DNA from: Neorhizobium sp. UBA3556 | GTDB lineage: Bacteria; Pseudomonadota; Alphaproteobacteria; Rhizobiales; Rhizobiaceae | Length of the DNA: 64,000 nt | Direction: 5' to 3' | NCBI GenBank assembly: GCA_002376235.1 | Contig: DFNX01000013.1 | Span: 440,606 to 504,605 of the forward strand | Shown: in pieces, positions 1 to 7,520 of the stretch | How the letters are laid out: each line of letters opens with the position of its first letter | How positions within the stretch are numbered: the stretch's first letter is position 1 | Made by a program: the position numbers and the translations under genes | Notes under the pieces: model-generated | The model's input: only the letters and a program-made list of their open reading frames with translations | Databases searched by the model: none | What the model was told of the DNA's origin: nothing

Positions 1-434
1 GCCTCTATTCCGGCCCGCTGAGCGGCTTTCGTCGCTTCGGCCTGCGCCTGTGCCGTTGCTGCCATGAACGCAATCAGCGCGTCCCTTACGGCCTGCTGTA
101 TCGGGTCCGTCGTCGCCCCATCGAACGTCATGCCATTGATGACGGTTTTGATGACGACACCCTCCTGCATGAAGTGCCGGATGGCGCCTGTTACATCCTC
201 GTAGTTACGCCCCAGTCTATCGACCCAGCGGACAACCAGCACGTCGCCACGACGGAGCCTGTCATACAGCCGCTTGCCTTCTGCCCGCTCCCTAAGTCTG
301 GTGCTGACGCCTGATACAGCATGGTCTGCAAATACCTCGTCAATGACGAAGCCTGCCTGCTCGGCTTGCGTCCGCTGGTGGTCAAGCGTCTGGTCGATAG
401 TCGATACGCGGGCATACAATACTGTCTTGGACAC
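1..434 (-). CDS. Serine site-specific recombinase (resolvase/invertase), 3' end outside window
   Basis: The reading frame opens at a GTG at 434, eight bases after GAGG on the minus strand, and stays open to the window edge (144 codons). The N-terminal motif YARVSTIDQ carries the catalytic serine (Ser11), and RWVDRLGRN gives the arginine-rich part of the resolvase active site. This is the catalytic domain of the Pin/Hin/Tn3-resolvase family, which cuts and rejoins DNA through a phosphoserine link. The usual C-terminal helix-turn-helix would lie to the left of the window. It sits in a tRNA-bounded accessory segment, so it may belong to an invertible or mobile unit. The family is clear; whether it is a resolvase or an invertase cannot be told. 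Confidence 0.9.
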   Translation of the reverse strand, partial: MSKTVLYARVSTIDQTLDHQRTQAEQAGFVIDEVFADHAVSGVSTRLRERAEGKRLYDRLRRGDVLVVRWVDRLGRNYEDVTGAIRHFMQEGVVIKTVINGMTFDGATTDPIQQAVRDALIAFMAATAQAQAEATKAAQRAGIE

Positions 435-888
435 GGACCAATCCTCGTACGTTAGGGTGATGTCCGCTAGCATGCATGTCCGTTGAATGAAATCAATCCT
501 TACGGATACATTTTTGTGCGTAGTGCTGGGTGTACGCTACCCTATACCCTCGCGGACACCCCTCCCCCTTATGTCTTTCAGATCACTCGTGAGCCTCGGC
601 CCAATAACGTGTACGCAACGCCGCCGAAGACTTGGAGGCGTCAAAGTGCCCCCCCCCCCGGAGGGGGGAGGACTACAGCCGACGGGGCTTAAATCCCCTC
701 TCGAAAAAATTCATCAAAATCCAAGTTGGCCGACGCTCTGGAACAAAGGCTTCGAGCCGGAGACAACACCCGAGAAAGTACCCTACTTTAACGAAATGTG
801 TGGACGTACAAGGTCTTCCTCATAGCGGCGCTACAGTGTCAGGTATAGTGCTTCACCGATAAAGGTCGCCAGCAAACAACAACTCTAG
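435..888. other. Gene-free accessory stretch with a C/G-rich hairpin
   Basis: I see no convincing gene here. Short open frames exist but have low-complexity products and no good ribosome site. A run of eleven C (649-659) is followed by GGAGGGGGG (660-668) and can fold into a strong hairpin. All three forward frames leading into the next remnant are interrupted, which fits decayed coding DNA. Confidence 0.5.
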
Positions 889-1281
889 GTAGACGCCGCA
901 CTTGAGTGGTGTTTATCATCTCCGGATGACCGTCACCTGTTTATAGCAGCGACATGCCCGCTCTATGCACCGAAGAAAGATGGTGAAGAGCAAAATGCGA
1001 GACGCTTGTCGGAAATAGCAAAGGAAGTTTTCAAGGTAGCTCCAAACAAGAGAGAGGTGCTCCAAGAGTATATCACCCGCCTAATGCCAATGAGCTGGTC
1101 AGGTTCGAGAGCAGACAAGCTTCGGCAAAGGCTCGGCATTCTAGACGACCTCTTGTCGCTGGTTAGCGGAGAAGATGCGCAAATTGTAGCAAATGAACGC
1201 ACACGCCTGATGAAGGTCGTAAGCGCTATGAAAGAGCAGGAGGAAGCAGAGGAGAGGGCATCCAACGAAACGTTCGAGTAG
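889..1281 (+). pseudogene. C-terminal remnant of a large helical-repeat (HEAT/STAND-like) protein
   Basis: An open frame of 130 codons follows a stop at 886-888 and runs to the stop at 1281. It begins in mid-protein, with no start near its 5' end; a TTG at 1006 is the best internal start. The product is helical, has a central WSGSRADKLRQRLGILDDLL stretch, and ends in an acidic charged tail (KEQEEAEERASNETFE). This resembles, from memory of the family, the C-termini of large HEAT-repeat or STAND-NTPase proteins often found in defence islands, where a WSGS motif precedes a leucine-rich helix and a Glu/Arg-rich end. I read it as the end of a truncated gene. A small intact gene starting at 1006 (91 aa) is the alternative. 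Confidence 0.45.
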
Positions 1282-1360
1282 CAGCGTAGCTGTCATCTTG
1301 CCTGTAGCGTTGCTCCCATCCCTGTTGCGCGTTGCGCCGTCTTATGAGATGCAGAGCCAC

Positions 1361-1384
1361 AAAAGGGGGACATCGTGTCCCCCT
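1361..1384 (-). terminator. Rho-independent terminator of the HEPN operon
   Basis: A perfect 9-bp stem (AGGGGGACA at 1364-1372 with TGTCCCCCT at 1376-1384) has a 3-base loop. Read on the minus strand it is followed by TTTT. It lies 110 bases beyond the stop of the minus-strand gene that ends at 1494. Confidence 0.7.
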
Positions 1385-1493
1385 AACCATCCCTGAAAGC
1401 CCGGTCTCTAAGGGTTTTGAGCGATGGTGGGCGTTCCCTCCAGATCCGCTGGCCAACTTTTAAGTCAACCCTTTGTCGTGGAATAGAGGCGCG

Positions 1494-1949
1494 CTATCTT
1501 CTTAACTCTCTCTGCCAAGAGTAGAGATCGCCCTCCAGCGCATCGATTGATCCCACAGGCTGCGTCGTGCCGCCATGTGCACAGTGATTTCTTGTCGCAT
1601 AAGTCTGCATGATTTTGCCAAATGAACCGGATCTCCGATCAAGAACCAGCGACAGCCTCGTATCAAAAGGGACCTTTGTGCCGGTTAGCGACGCGGCATC
1701 CCAACCTCGCCTATGGCTCCAGTCTCTGTTGCCAACACGGGCCGCTCTCGCTGCCTCGAAGGTCTCGTTTACTGCCACCTCAAATTGGCCGAACATCAAT
1801 ACGAAGGTCCCACGCTCTAGCGCATCTCGCTTCTCCTCCAGTCTAGTTAAGGCCGAAACATCGCCCTTACCGGCCAACTTAGTAGCCTCTGAATTCCAAG
1901 CAGCAACGAACCAGTCATATGCCGCCTTGATCTGGGGTAGCTGTCGCAT
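1494..1949 (-). CDS. HEPN-domain protein, putative RNase
   Basis: A 151-residue, mostly helical protein. Near the C-terminus it has the motif RNHCAH (Arg120-x4-His125), the R-x4-6-H catalytic signature of HEPN ribonucleases. An earlier helix around GTFVLMFGQFEVAVNETFEA (residues 48-67) matches the acidic, hydrophobic first core helix typical of RiboL-PSP-type HEPN proteins. Such proteins act as RNA-cutting toxins or effectors in toxin-antitoxin, CRISPR and abortive-infection systems. It begins two bases after the stop of the 146-aa upstream gene, so the two are co-transcribed. The partner has no nucleotidyltransferase motif, so this is not a HEPN-MNT pair. The HEPN call is from motif and fold impression; activity is inference. 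Confidence 0.6.
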   Translation of the reverse strand: MRQLPQIKAAYDWFVAAWNSEATKLAGKGDVSALTRLEEKRDALERGTFVLMFGQFEVAVNETFEAARAARVGNRDWSHRRGWDAASLTGTKVPFDTRLSLVLDRRSGSFGKIMQTYATRNHCAHGGTTQPVGSIDALEGDLYSWQRELRR

Positions 1950-1951
1950 TT

Positions 1952-2392
1952 CTAAGCAATCTCCGAGAGAAGGTCGGCAGTGAATGGCACTCCCTTACGA
2001 CGCTCACTTATGCCGTAAACCGTCCATATCGGGTCCTCAAACCTTCCTGCTAGATCAACAACGATGAAGGTGCCCTTTTGAGTGTAAAGATCAACGCGGC
2101 CATTTGCTCCAATGACCCACAAAGCTTTTGGCTTGAAAAAGACGTACTTTCCATCGGACTTGTCCAGTCGGAGAGTAGGCTGTTGCGCCTGAGCTACGTC
2201 AAACTTTTGCATCAGTTCTTCGTGCATCGGTACAGTACCTAGCTCTGAGACTTGCCAACCGTGTTCCATCGCCCAAGGGCTGATTTGCACATAAAGCTTG
2301 CGAAGCCTGTCAAGCCAATCTGCGACCCGTCGTTGCACGTCGTCCGCAGTCAGCACCGTGCCGTATTCCTGCGGCAGTTCTTCGTCTTCCAT
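1952..2392 (-). CDS. Uncharacterised partner of the HEPN protein
   Basis: 146 residues from the ATG at 2392, chosen because GAGGACTGAA precedes it; an upstream in-frame ATG at 2443 lacks such a site. The N-terminal half is helical and charged (ADDVQRRVADWLDRLRKLY). The C-terminal half is rich in beta strands and aromatics (LWVIGANGRVDLYTQKGTF) and ends PFTADLLSEIA. I do not recognise a family. The two-base gap to the HEPN gene and the shared terminator mark a two-gene operon, so it could be an antitoxin, a sensor or an unrelated co-transcribed protein. It lies inside the tRNA-Gly-bounded accessory segment and has lower GC than the core genes to the right. Confidence 0.65.
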   Translation of the reverse strand: MEDEELPQEYGTVLTADDVQRRVADWLDRLRKLYVQISPWAMEHGWQVSELGTVPMHEELMQKFDVAQAQQPTLRLDKSDGKYVFFKPKALWVIGANGRVDLYTQKGTFIVVDLAGRFEDPIWTVYGISERRKGVPFTADLLSEIA

Positions 2393-2477
2393 TTCAGTCC
2401 TCGTACGCTGGGTAAGTTTTATGAGCGAGCGCAACGCTAGCACTTAGAGGTGAGCATGGCGACGGAGGCTGTCCCTA

Positions 2478-2622
2478 TTTGTAAAATGCTGCGCACTGAG
2501 GAAAACTGAATAGAGGCAGGGCCTCCGGCGCAATAACTGCATGAAAACGGCATTCTCGGGTTTTACACCTGCTGCCTAACCTGTTGATTTGTAAATGCAG
2601 ACCTTGAGGCCGATTTTGTAAA
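2478..2622 (+). repeat. Three direct copies of TTTGTAAA beside the tRNA junction
   Basis: TTTGTAAA occurs at 2478-2485, 2588-2595 and 2615-2622, in the same orientation, within 185 bases of the tRNA-Gly fragment. Short direct repeats beside an attachment core are what arm-type integrase or excisionase sites look like. The region from 2444 to 2661 has no gene that I can support. Confidence 0.4.
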
Positions 2623-2661
2623 ACATATCGATTAAGTAGCTGAAATAATTGGATTAACATC

Positions 2662-2709
2662 CAGCTTCCCAAGCTGAATACGAGGGTTCGATTCCCTTCA
2701 CCCGCTCCA
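2662..2709 (+). tRNA. 3' fragment of tRNA-Gly(CCC): island attachment-site remnant
   Basis: The sequence starts with CAGC-TTCCCAA-GCTG, an anticodon stem-loop with anticodon CCC. It continues with a variable loop, a T arm GAGGGTTCGATTCCCTT and the acceptor 3' strand CACCCGC followed by TCCA. The matching 5' acceptor strand (GCGGGTG) and a D arm are absent upstream, where the sequence is AT-rich and unrelated. Elements that integrate into tRNA genes leave exactly this 3' half as the distal attachment site and rebuild the full tRNA at the other end, here left of the window. Confidence 0.8.
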
Positions 2710-2958
2710 GAAATTTCTCTCCCGCCAGACTTTGCTCACCGTCCATGTCGAAGCCGCGCATCCTCCATTGTGACCGGATCGCTTGAGTGCGTGCGCCGGC
2801 CCGCGCGAAATGGCGGCTTTCCTGTGGCGAAACCGAGCCCTATGAGCAGGCCTGCCAATGTGCTTCCACCCGGGGCCGCCATTGCGAGCGGCGCCATGCA
2901 TCCATAGGCGGTCATCATCAGCCGCTTTTCTTGCTTAATGGGCAGGCGGAAGCATCAG

Positions 2959-3159
2959 TCACGGTGTCGGATATCGGTTGCGGATCGCACGCATGTAGTA
3001 GCCGCCAGGTGAACTTGAATCGCAAAGGTCGGCAATGACGAAGGCCGGAACCCCGCAAAATTCGCGAACCTGTCCGTTGGCCATGAAGACCGTCATGTGG
3101 GACGAGATTTCGTCATATTCGACGGAATCGATAAGCCTGGACCTGAGATGGATACGCAT
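2959..3159 (-). CDS. KTSC domain-containing protein
   Basis: A 66-residue protein with a GGGAG ribosome site just before the ATG at 3159. The order of segments fits the small KTSC domain: an opening SRLIDSVEYDE strand, a beta hairpin around MTVFMANGQVREF, a VPAFVIADLCDSSSPGGYYM helix, and a closing aromatic/basic tail IRNRYP. The family has a short beta-rich fold, is often found alone or fused to other enzymes, and has no settled function. It is the first intact gene to the right of the tRNA-Gly breakpoint. It lies alone, with no operon partner. Confidence 0.75.
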   Translation of the reverse strand: MRIHLRSRLIDSVEYDEISSHMTVFMANGQVREFCGVPAFVIADLCDSSSPGGYYMRAIRNRYPTP

Positions 3160-3266
3160 GAGCTCCCATCCTGTTCTATCTGCCTCCCGACTATGGAGGA
3201 TAATCGGGAGCGGTCATCTGTCAAGCGAAGTATAGTTTTGCATTATTCACGCTAGTGGAGCTTTGA

Positions 3267-3428
3267 ATGCGAAAATTTTCGAAACTAAGAAGATGGTCGC
3301 AAGTAGATTTCGGTAGAGTTGTTGATGTTTCGGCAGGAATGTTGCGGATATTTCGCGACGGGATTTACGTAAGTACGGCGAGCGAAAAGATATATGATGC
3401 AATGATGTTGTTCAACTTGCGTTTTTAA
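3267..3428 (+). CDS. Small uncharacterised ORF (53 aa)
   Basis: ATG at 3267, preceded by GGAG at seven bases spacing, and a TAA at 3426-3428. The product starts MRKFSKLRRWSQVDFGRVVD: a basic N-terminus, then mixed hydrophobic and polar residues, and no obvious membrane helix. The surrounding DNA is AT-rich compared with neighbours, and the ORF lies between the KTSC gene and the broken glucanase. I recognise no family. The ribosome site is the main support; it could also be a decayed fragment or chance. Confidence 0.35.
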   Translation: MRKFSKLRRWSQVDFGRVVDVSAGMLRIFRDGIYVSTASEKIYDAMMLFNLRF

Positions 3429-3514
3429 AGGTTGTCCATAAGCTGCCGCGCATTGATGTCATCATGACGCCGGTAGTTTTGTGCAATCAAGTCAATTTCG
3501 AAAAAGGAATTTTG

Positions 3515-4562
3515 ATGAAGAGGTTTGCCGCATTACTTGGCTTTCTTTGTACACTCCTTATCCGCACCTGCTGTCTCTGCAGAATTGCTGTTCGGTCGCG
3601 GCGTCAATCTCGTCGGCAATCACGGCTTTTATTCCCACTCCCGGATCTGGGCGACCGATGAGGGAATGAAATATTACCTGGACAAGGGCATGCGTGTCTT
3701 CCGCCTTGCCTTCGGCTGGGAGTGGATCCAGCCAAGACTCGGTCGCGATCTTGATCCGACCGTATTTGCGGCAATCGAGCGTGAGGTTGATTTTCTGACG
3801 TGTGCCGGCGCCACCGTCATCATCGATGTTCATAACTTCATGCGACGGGACCTGAATTTCGACAGGGAGCCGAAAAACGAGGTTATCATCGGCTAAGCTC
3901 CCGAAGTCTCCGCTGCCCATTTCTCCGACCTCTGGGTCAGGCTTGCGGAAAAATTCAAGGCAAATCCGCGGGTCATGTTCGGCATCATGAACGAGCCGCA
4001 TGATGTCGACGGTATCAAGCTTGCCGCGACCTATAATAGGGTCCTGAAGGATATTCGCGCAACCGACGCGACCAATACGATCCTGCTCGATGGCCTGGGT
4101 TTCGCGCATGACCTTTCCTGGACGGGCGAAAAGCGTGGAACGCCGCTCGGCGCTCTGGTTCGCGATCCCGGAAACAATCTGGTTATCGACGTTCATCGCT
4201 ATCTCGACGATTATAGCGCCGACGGCAAGCAGATCTGCAATCCCGGCTCGGGCTCATCGGTTCTGGTCGAGGCGACTGAATGGGCGCGTGCCAACAATAT
4301 GCGGCTGTTTCTCGGTGAGTTCGCCGCCGCACAGAATGAGGCATGTTACAAGGAACTGCGTGATCTCCTTAAATATTTGGCCGTCAATACCGATGTCTGG
4401 ATGGGATATAGCTGGTTCGGCGTTTATGCCGGCCAGAAAGGCTATCACACGCCGGATCAGGGCTTTTGGTATTCGATCGATCCGGGCGGGCCGGATGCGC
4501 AGGATTTTTCCGGTGCGACACCGGATGATCCACGCCTGAAAATCCTGCTTGAGGGACCTTGA
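3515..4562 (+). pseudogene. Glycoside hydrolase family 5 (cellulase-like), frameshift plus in-frame stop
   Basis: The start is an ATG at 3515 behind AAAAAGGA. The signal peptide MKRFAALLGFLCTLL reads in one frame, but its continuation SAPAVSAELLFGRGVN is in another, so a frameshift lies near 3560. The main frame then hits a TAA at 3894-3896 (after NEVIIG) and continues in the same frame to 4562. The family features are intact: GRGVN near the mature N-terminus, IDVHNF, the acid/base motif GIMNEPHD and the nucleophile motif FLGEF. An intact protein would be a secreted beta-1,4- or beta-1,3-glucanase of about 345 residues. Two separate lesions make a working product unlikely. It ends six bases from a convergent cellulose-synthase-like glycosyltransferase, and the pair may once have served one polysaccharide. 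Confidence 0.85.
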
Positions 4563-4568
4563 GGCTGT

Positions 4569-6518
4569 TCAGTCTTTTGAACTCGGGGCATGCGGGGTCT
4601 TGTTCCAGTGGAACGGCTTGGTCTTGAGTTCGATCGCGGCTCGCCAGGCAGCAGCAGAGATCATCAGCCAGTAGAAGGGGACCAATGCCCATCGCCAGCC
4701 GAGCAGCCGTTTTTCATGATCGATCATCGAACCGACCCCCAGGCCGAGGAAGATCAGGTAGCTTCCAAGGATGTTGACGAAATCGATGGCAAACAGCGAG
4801 ACGACGCCGAGCGGCAGATCGTCTTTCGGCGCGTCCAGCATCGCCGATAGGCCCATCCAGAGGAATACGAAGATCAGCGGGTGAAGCAACGCCGAGATCA
4901 GCATGCCCCCGACCATCAACTGGAAGGTCAGGAAGGAGGCAAGCCCCATCTCTCGAAAAAGCCGGGTCGGGTCGCGCATAAGCACCAGCCATGTCTGCAG
5001 CCAGCCCTTGTACCAGCGCGCTCGCTGCGCCATCCACACGGGGATGCTGATCGGCGCATCCTCCAGCGTTTGGCGCGTCAGCACGCCCGAGCGATAGCCG
5101 AGCCGGTGCAGCCTTAGCCCCATATCGGCATCTTCCGTCACGTTGAACGGATCCCAGCCGTCGACCTCTTTCAAAATGGCAGTCTTGAAATGATTGGATG
5201 TTCCTCCGAGCGGCAGAGGCAACCGTCGTTCGGCAAGCATCGGCAGGAGGCCACGAAACAGGGCGGAATATTCGAGCGAGAACAATGCGCTGACGGAAGA
5301 CTGCCGCATATTGGCGATGATCAGCGGTGCCTGCAGGCAGGCAAGCTCGGGCGGTCCCCGGCGAAATCTCGCATGCGCCTCGCGCAATTGCTGCGGATGA
5401 GGCCTGTCCTCCGCGTCATAGATCGCTAGGAATTCGCTGCGTGCCGAGGCAAGTGCATAGGTCAGCGCTTTCGGTTTTGTTCGCGGCCCGATTGGCGGCA
5501 CGGCGATGATCTCGTAATGAGGGCCGGGCGTGAGCGCTGAAATTGCGGCTAGGGTCTCCACATCGTCCGCCTCGCAGACGAGTTTTATGTCGATCCGGCT
5601 TCGCGGCCAGTCCAGCCGGTCGAGGCTGGCAATCAGTTGCGCCACGACCGGTGCTTCCCTGTAAAGCGCCACCATCACCGTATAACGCGGCAACGGCCCG
5701 CATTGCGCGGCCGGCGGTTCGGCGCTCCTCGTCCGGTGGACCTTCACCACAAGCGCCGTCAGCCGCAGCATCAGCGATGCGAGATAGGTGAGCGACAAGG
5801 TCACGTGCAGGAACACAAGCGTGTCGATCGGTGCCGCCAGAAATGCCGCAATCGTTGCGCTGGCAAGCGCTCCGAAAAAGAAGGCCTGGCTTCCCGTCAG
5901 CACGGTCCGTGCTGAAAAGTCAGGATGCCGCTCGAAAAGCCCATTCGTCGTTTCGTGGCCGCGCCGTCTGGCTCCGGCCGTCCAGACAGCCTTGCGGATG
6001 GCGCCGGGCGTGGTGATTGCAAGGTCGCGGCCAAGCGGCGGCAGGGTTGCGAGCGCAGCTGCAAGTTCCGCCAAGCGCCCCGCTTCCGGCGCGATCACCG
6101 TTTCCGGTGCCCGGTTGCGATGGACAAGCCGCACCATGGTCGGCCTTGTAAGCTGGATGTCCAGCGTCATCGCGTCCTGCACAAGGGCGGCGTCGATCGT
6201 GTCGATGAAAGGCAGCCGTAAAAGCCGGGCGATCGCGCCGTAATAGGCCTCCTCGCGCACTTCGCCGGAACGCAGCAGCTCCGCCTCGATCGATGTGCCA
6301 TGACAGAGTGCCCGTTCGCGCATCCGGGCGATCAGCGGCTTCGAAAATCCGAGCGCCGCAAGCGCCCTGGCCTCTTCTTCCGGAAAATCCGGCTCGGCAC
6401 CGTCCCATGGCTCTTCGCTGCCGAGCCCGTGGGCCGGCAGGGTCTGGTCTTGCCCGCCAGCGGCAGGCTCATCGTCACAAATCGCCGATCCCTGCGGCGG
6501 ATATTCCCCGATGCGCAT
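4569..6518 (-). CDS. Cellulose-synthase-like family 2 glycosyltransferase with GspE-N/MshEN-like N-terminus
   Basis: A 649-residue inner-membrane enzyme. Residues about 50-165 resemble the N-terminal domain of type II secretion ATPases (motif LLRSGEVREEAYYGAIARLL). Two membrane helices follow at about 205-250. The GT-A catalytic domain (about 280-500) has the acidic motifs YDAEDRP and TEDADMGLRL and the processive QRARW motif near residue 496. Several more helices fill 515-640. Such enzymes polymerise nucleotide sugars and export the chain. MshEN domains in other proteins bind c-di-GMP, so regulation by that messenger is possible, but I cannot confirm the binding motif. The gene converges on the broken GH5 gene. 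The polymer made is unknown. Confidence 0.85.
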   Translation of the reverse strand: MRIGEYPPQGSAICDDEPAAGGQDQTLPAHGLGSEEPWDGAEPDFPEEEARALAALGFSKPLIARMRERALCHGTSIEAELLRSGEVREEAYYGAIARLLRLPFIDTIDAALVQDAMTLDIQLTRPTMVRLVHRNRAPETVIAPEAGRLAELAAALATLPPLGRDLAITTPGAIRKAVWTAGARRRGHETTNGLFERHPDFSARTVLTGSQAFFFGALASATIAAFLAAPIDTLVFLHVTLSLTYLASLMLRLTALVVKVHRTRSAEPPAAQCGPLPRYTVMVALYREAPVVAQLIASLDRLDWPRSRIDIKLVCEADDVETLAAISALTPGPHYEIIAVPPIGPRTKPKALTYALASARSEFLAIYDAEDRPHPQQLREAHARFRRGPPELACLQAPLIIANMRQSSVSALFSLEYSALFRGLLPMLAERRLPLPLGGTSNHFKTAILKEVDGWDPFNVTEDADMGLRLHRLGYRSGVLTRQTLEDAPISIPVWMAQRARWYKGWLQTWLVLMRDPTRLFREMGLASFLTFQLMVGGMLISALLHPLIFVFLWMGLSAMLDAPKDDLPLGVVSLFAIDFVNILGSYLIFLGLGVGSMIDHEKRLLGWRWALVPFYWLMISAAAWRAAIELKTKPFHWNKTPHAPSSKD

Positions 6519-6598
6519 GGTTCTGTTACACCGTCCCCAAGGAGCGAACCGATAGGGGCGCCCCGCCTGTCCCGCAGACGATCATAATGAGGCACCGG

Positions 6599-7474
6599 AT
6601 GATTACATCCCCAGTTTGGCGGGGGGCGCGCGATCTCTTTGCGGCCTTGATGATGATGACGGCTGCATTTGCCACGCCTGGAAAGGCGGTTGCCGCAGAT
6701 GAGACGGACAGCCTGCCGCTGATGTTCGATGCCCGCGAGCGTCTGGCCCGTCCCGATCTTTCGACGATCGTGCGCCTGCGTATTCTCACTACGGTCGATT
6801 TTCCACCCTTCAACTTCACCGATCAGACCGGCCGCATTTCGGGTTTCAACGTCGATCTGGCGCGTGAAATCTGCGCCGAACTGAAGCTGGAAGCTAAATG
6901 CCAGATCCAGGCGCTTCCCTTTGATGAACTGGAAAAAACGCTTGAGGCCAATGGCGGTGAAGCGGTCATGGCAGGTATCGCGGTCAGCCCTGAGAAGCGG
7001 GAGCGTTTCCTGTTCACACGCCCCTATATCGGCATTCCGGCACGTTTTGCGAAAAACCGCTCTGTCGACATACCGGGAGATACCGCCGCAGCTCTTGCCG
7101 GCCGCAAGGTCGGCGTGGTCAAGGAAACCTCGCATGAGGCGATGCTGAAGGCATTTTTCCCCAGCATCACTTCAGTCCCGTTCGAAACCGATGCCGAGAT
7201 GACCGCGGCTCTAAAGGACAAAAAGGTCGATGCGGTGTTTTCCGATGGCCTCAGATTGCCCTTCTGGGTCGCGAGCGAGGCCTCGCAGAAATGCTGCACG
7301 CTTTTTGATGGCCCCTATCTTTCGGAAAAATTCCTAGGGGAGGGCCTGTCGATTATGGTCCGCCGCACCGATCCGATCCTGGTCGCGGCCTTCGATCAGG
7401 CGCTTGCCGAATTGTCGCGTAACGGCAGGCTGCAGGATCTCTACCTCCGCTATTTTCCAAATGGACTCTACTGA
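6599..7474 (+). CDS. Periplasmic amino-acid-type substrate-binding protein
   Basis: 291 residues from the ATG at 6599, chosen because GAGG lies six bases upstream; an ATG at 6587 is in frame with a weaker site. A signal peptide ends near GKAVAADE. The mature part follows the SBP_bac_3 pattern: LRILTTVDFPPFNFTDQ as ligand-facing first strand, GFNVDLAREI, AGIAVSPEKRERFLFTRPYI, then GRKVGVVKETSHEAML and KVDAVFSDGL in the second lobe. This family delivers polar amino acids or related solutes to ABC importers, or acts as a sensor. No permease or ATPase gene is adjacent, so it is an orphan. It diverges from the glycosyltransferase gene. The ligand is unknown. Confidence 0.85.
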   Translation: MITSPVWRGARDLFAALMMMTAAFATPGKAVAADETDSLPLMFDARERLARPDLSTIVRLRILTTVDFPPFNFTDQTGRISGFNVDLAREICAELKLEAKCQIQALPFDELEKTLEANGGEAVMAGIAVSPEKRERFLFTRPYIGIPARFAKNRSVDIPGDTAAALAGRKVGVVKETSHEAMLKAFFPSITSVPFETDAEMTAALKDKKVDAVFSDGLRLPFWVASEASQKCCTLFDGPYLSEKFLGEGLSIMVRRTDPILVAAFDQALAELSRNGRLQDLYLRYFPNGLY

Positions 7475-7520
7475 CTATTTGGGAATTTGTTCCTGCGGTG
7501 ATTATGCCAAGAAGTGAAGC

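Noticed and set aside
483..862. Overlapping forward ORFs of 69-112 aa
   Set aside because: They overlap in different frames, consist of proline/arginine runs from a C/G tract, and have no ribosome site or recognisable motif.
2736..2918. A 60-aa minus-strand ORF with one hydrophobic stretch after MMTAYG
   Set aside because: Its hydrophobic part is short, the ribosome site is poor and the second half is a basic run typical of GC-rich shadow frames; I cannot support it as a gene.
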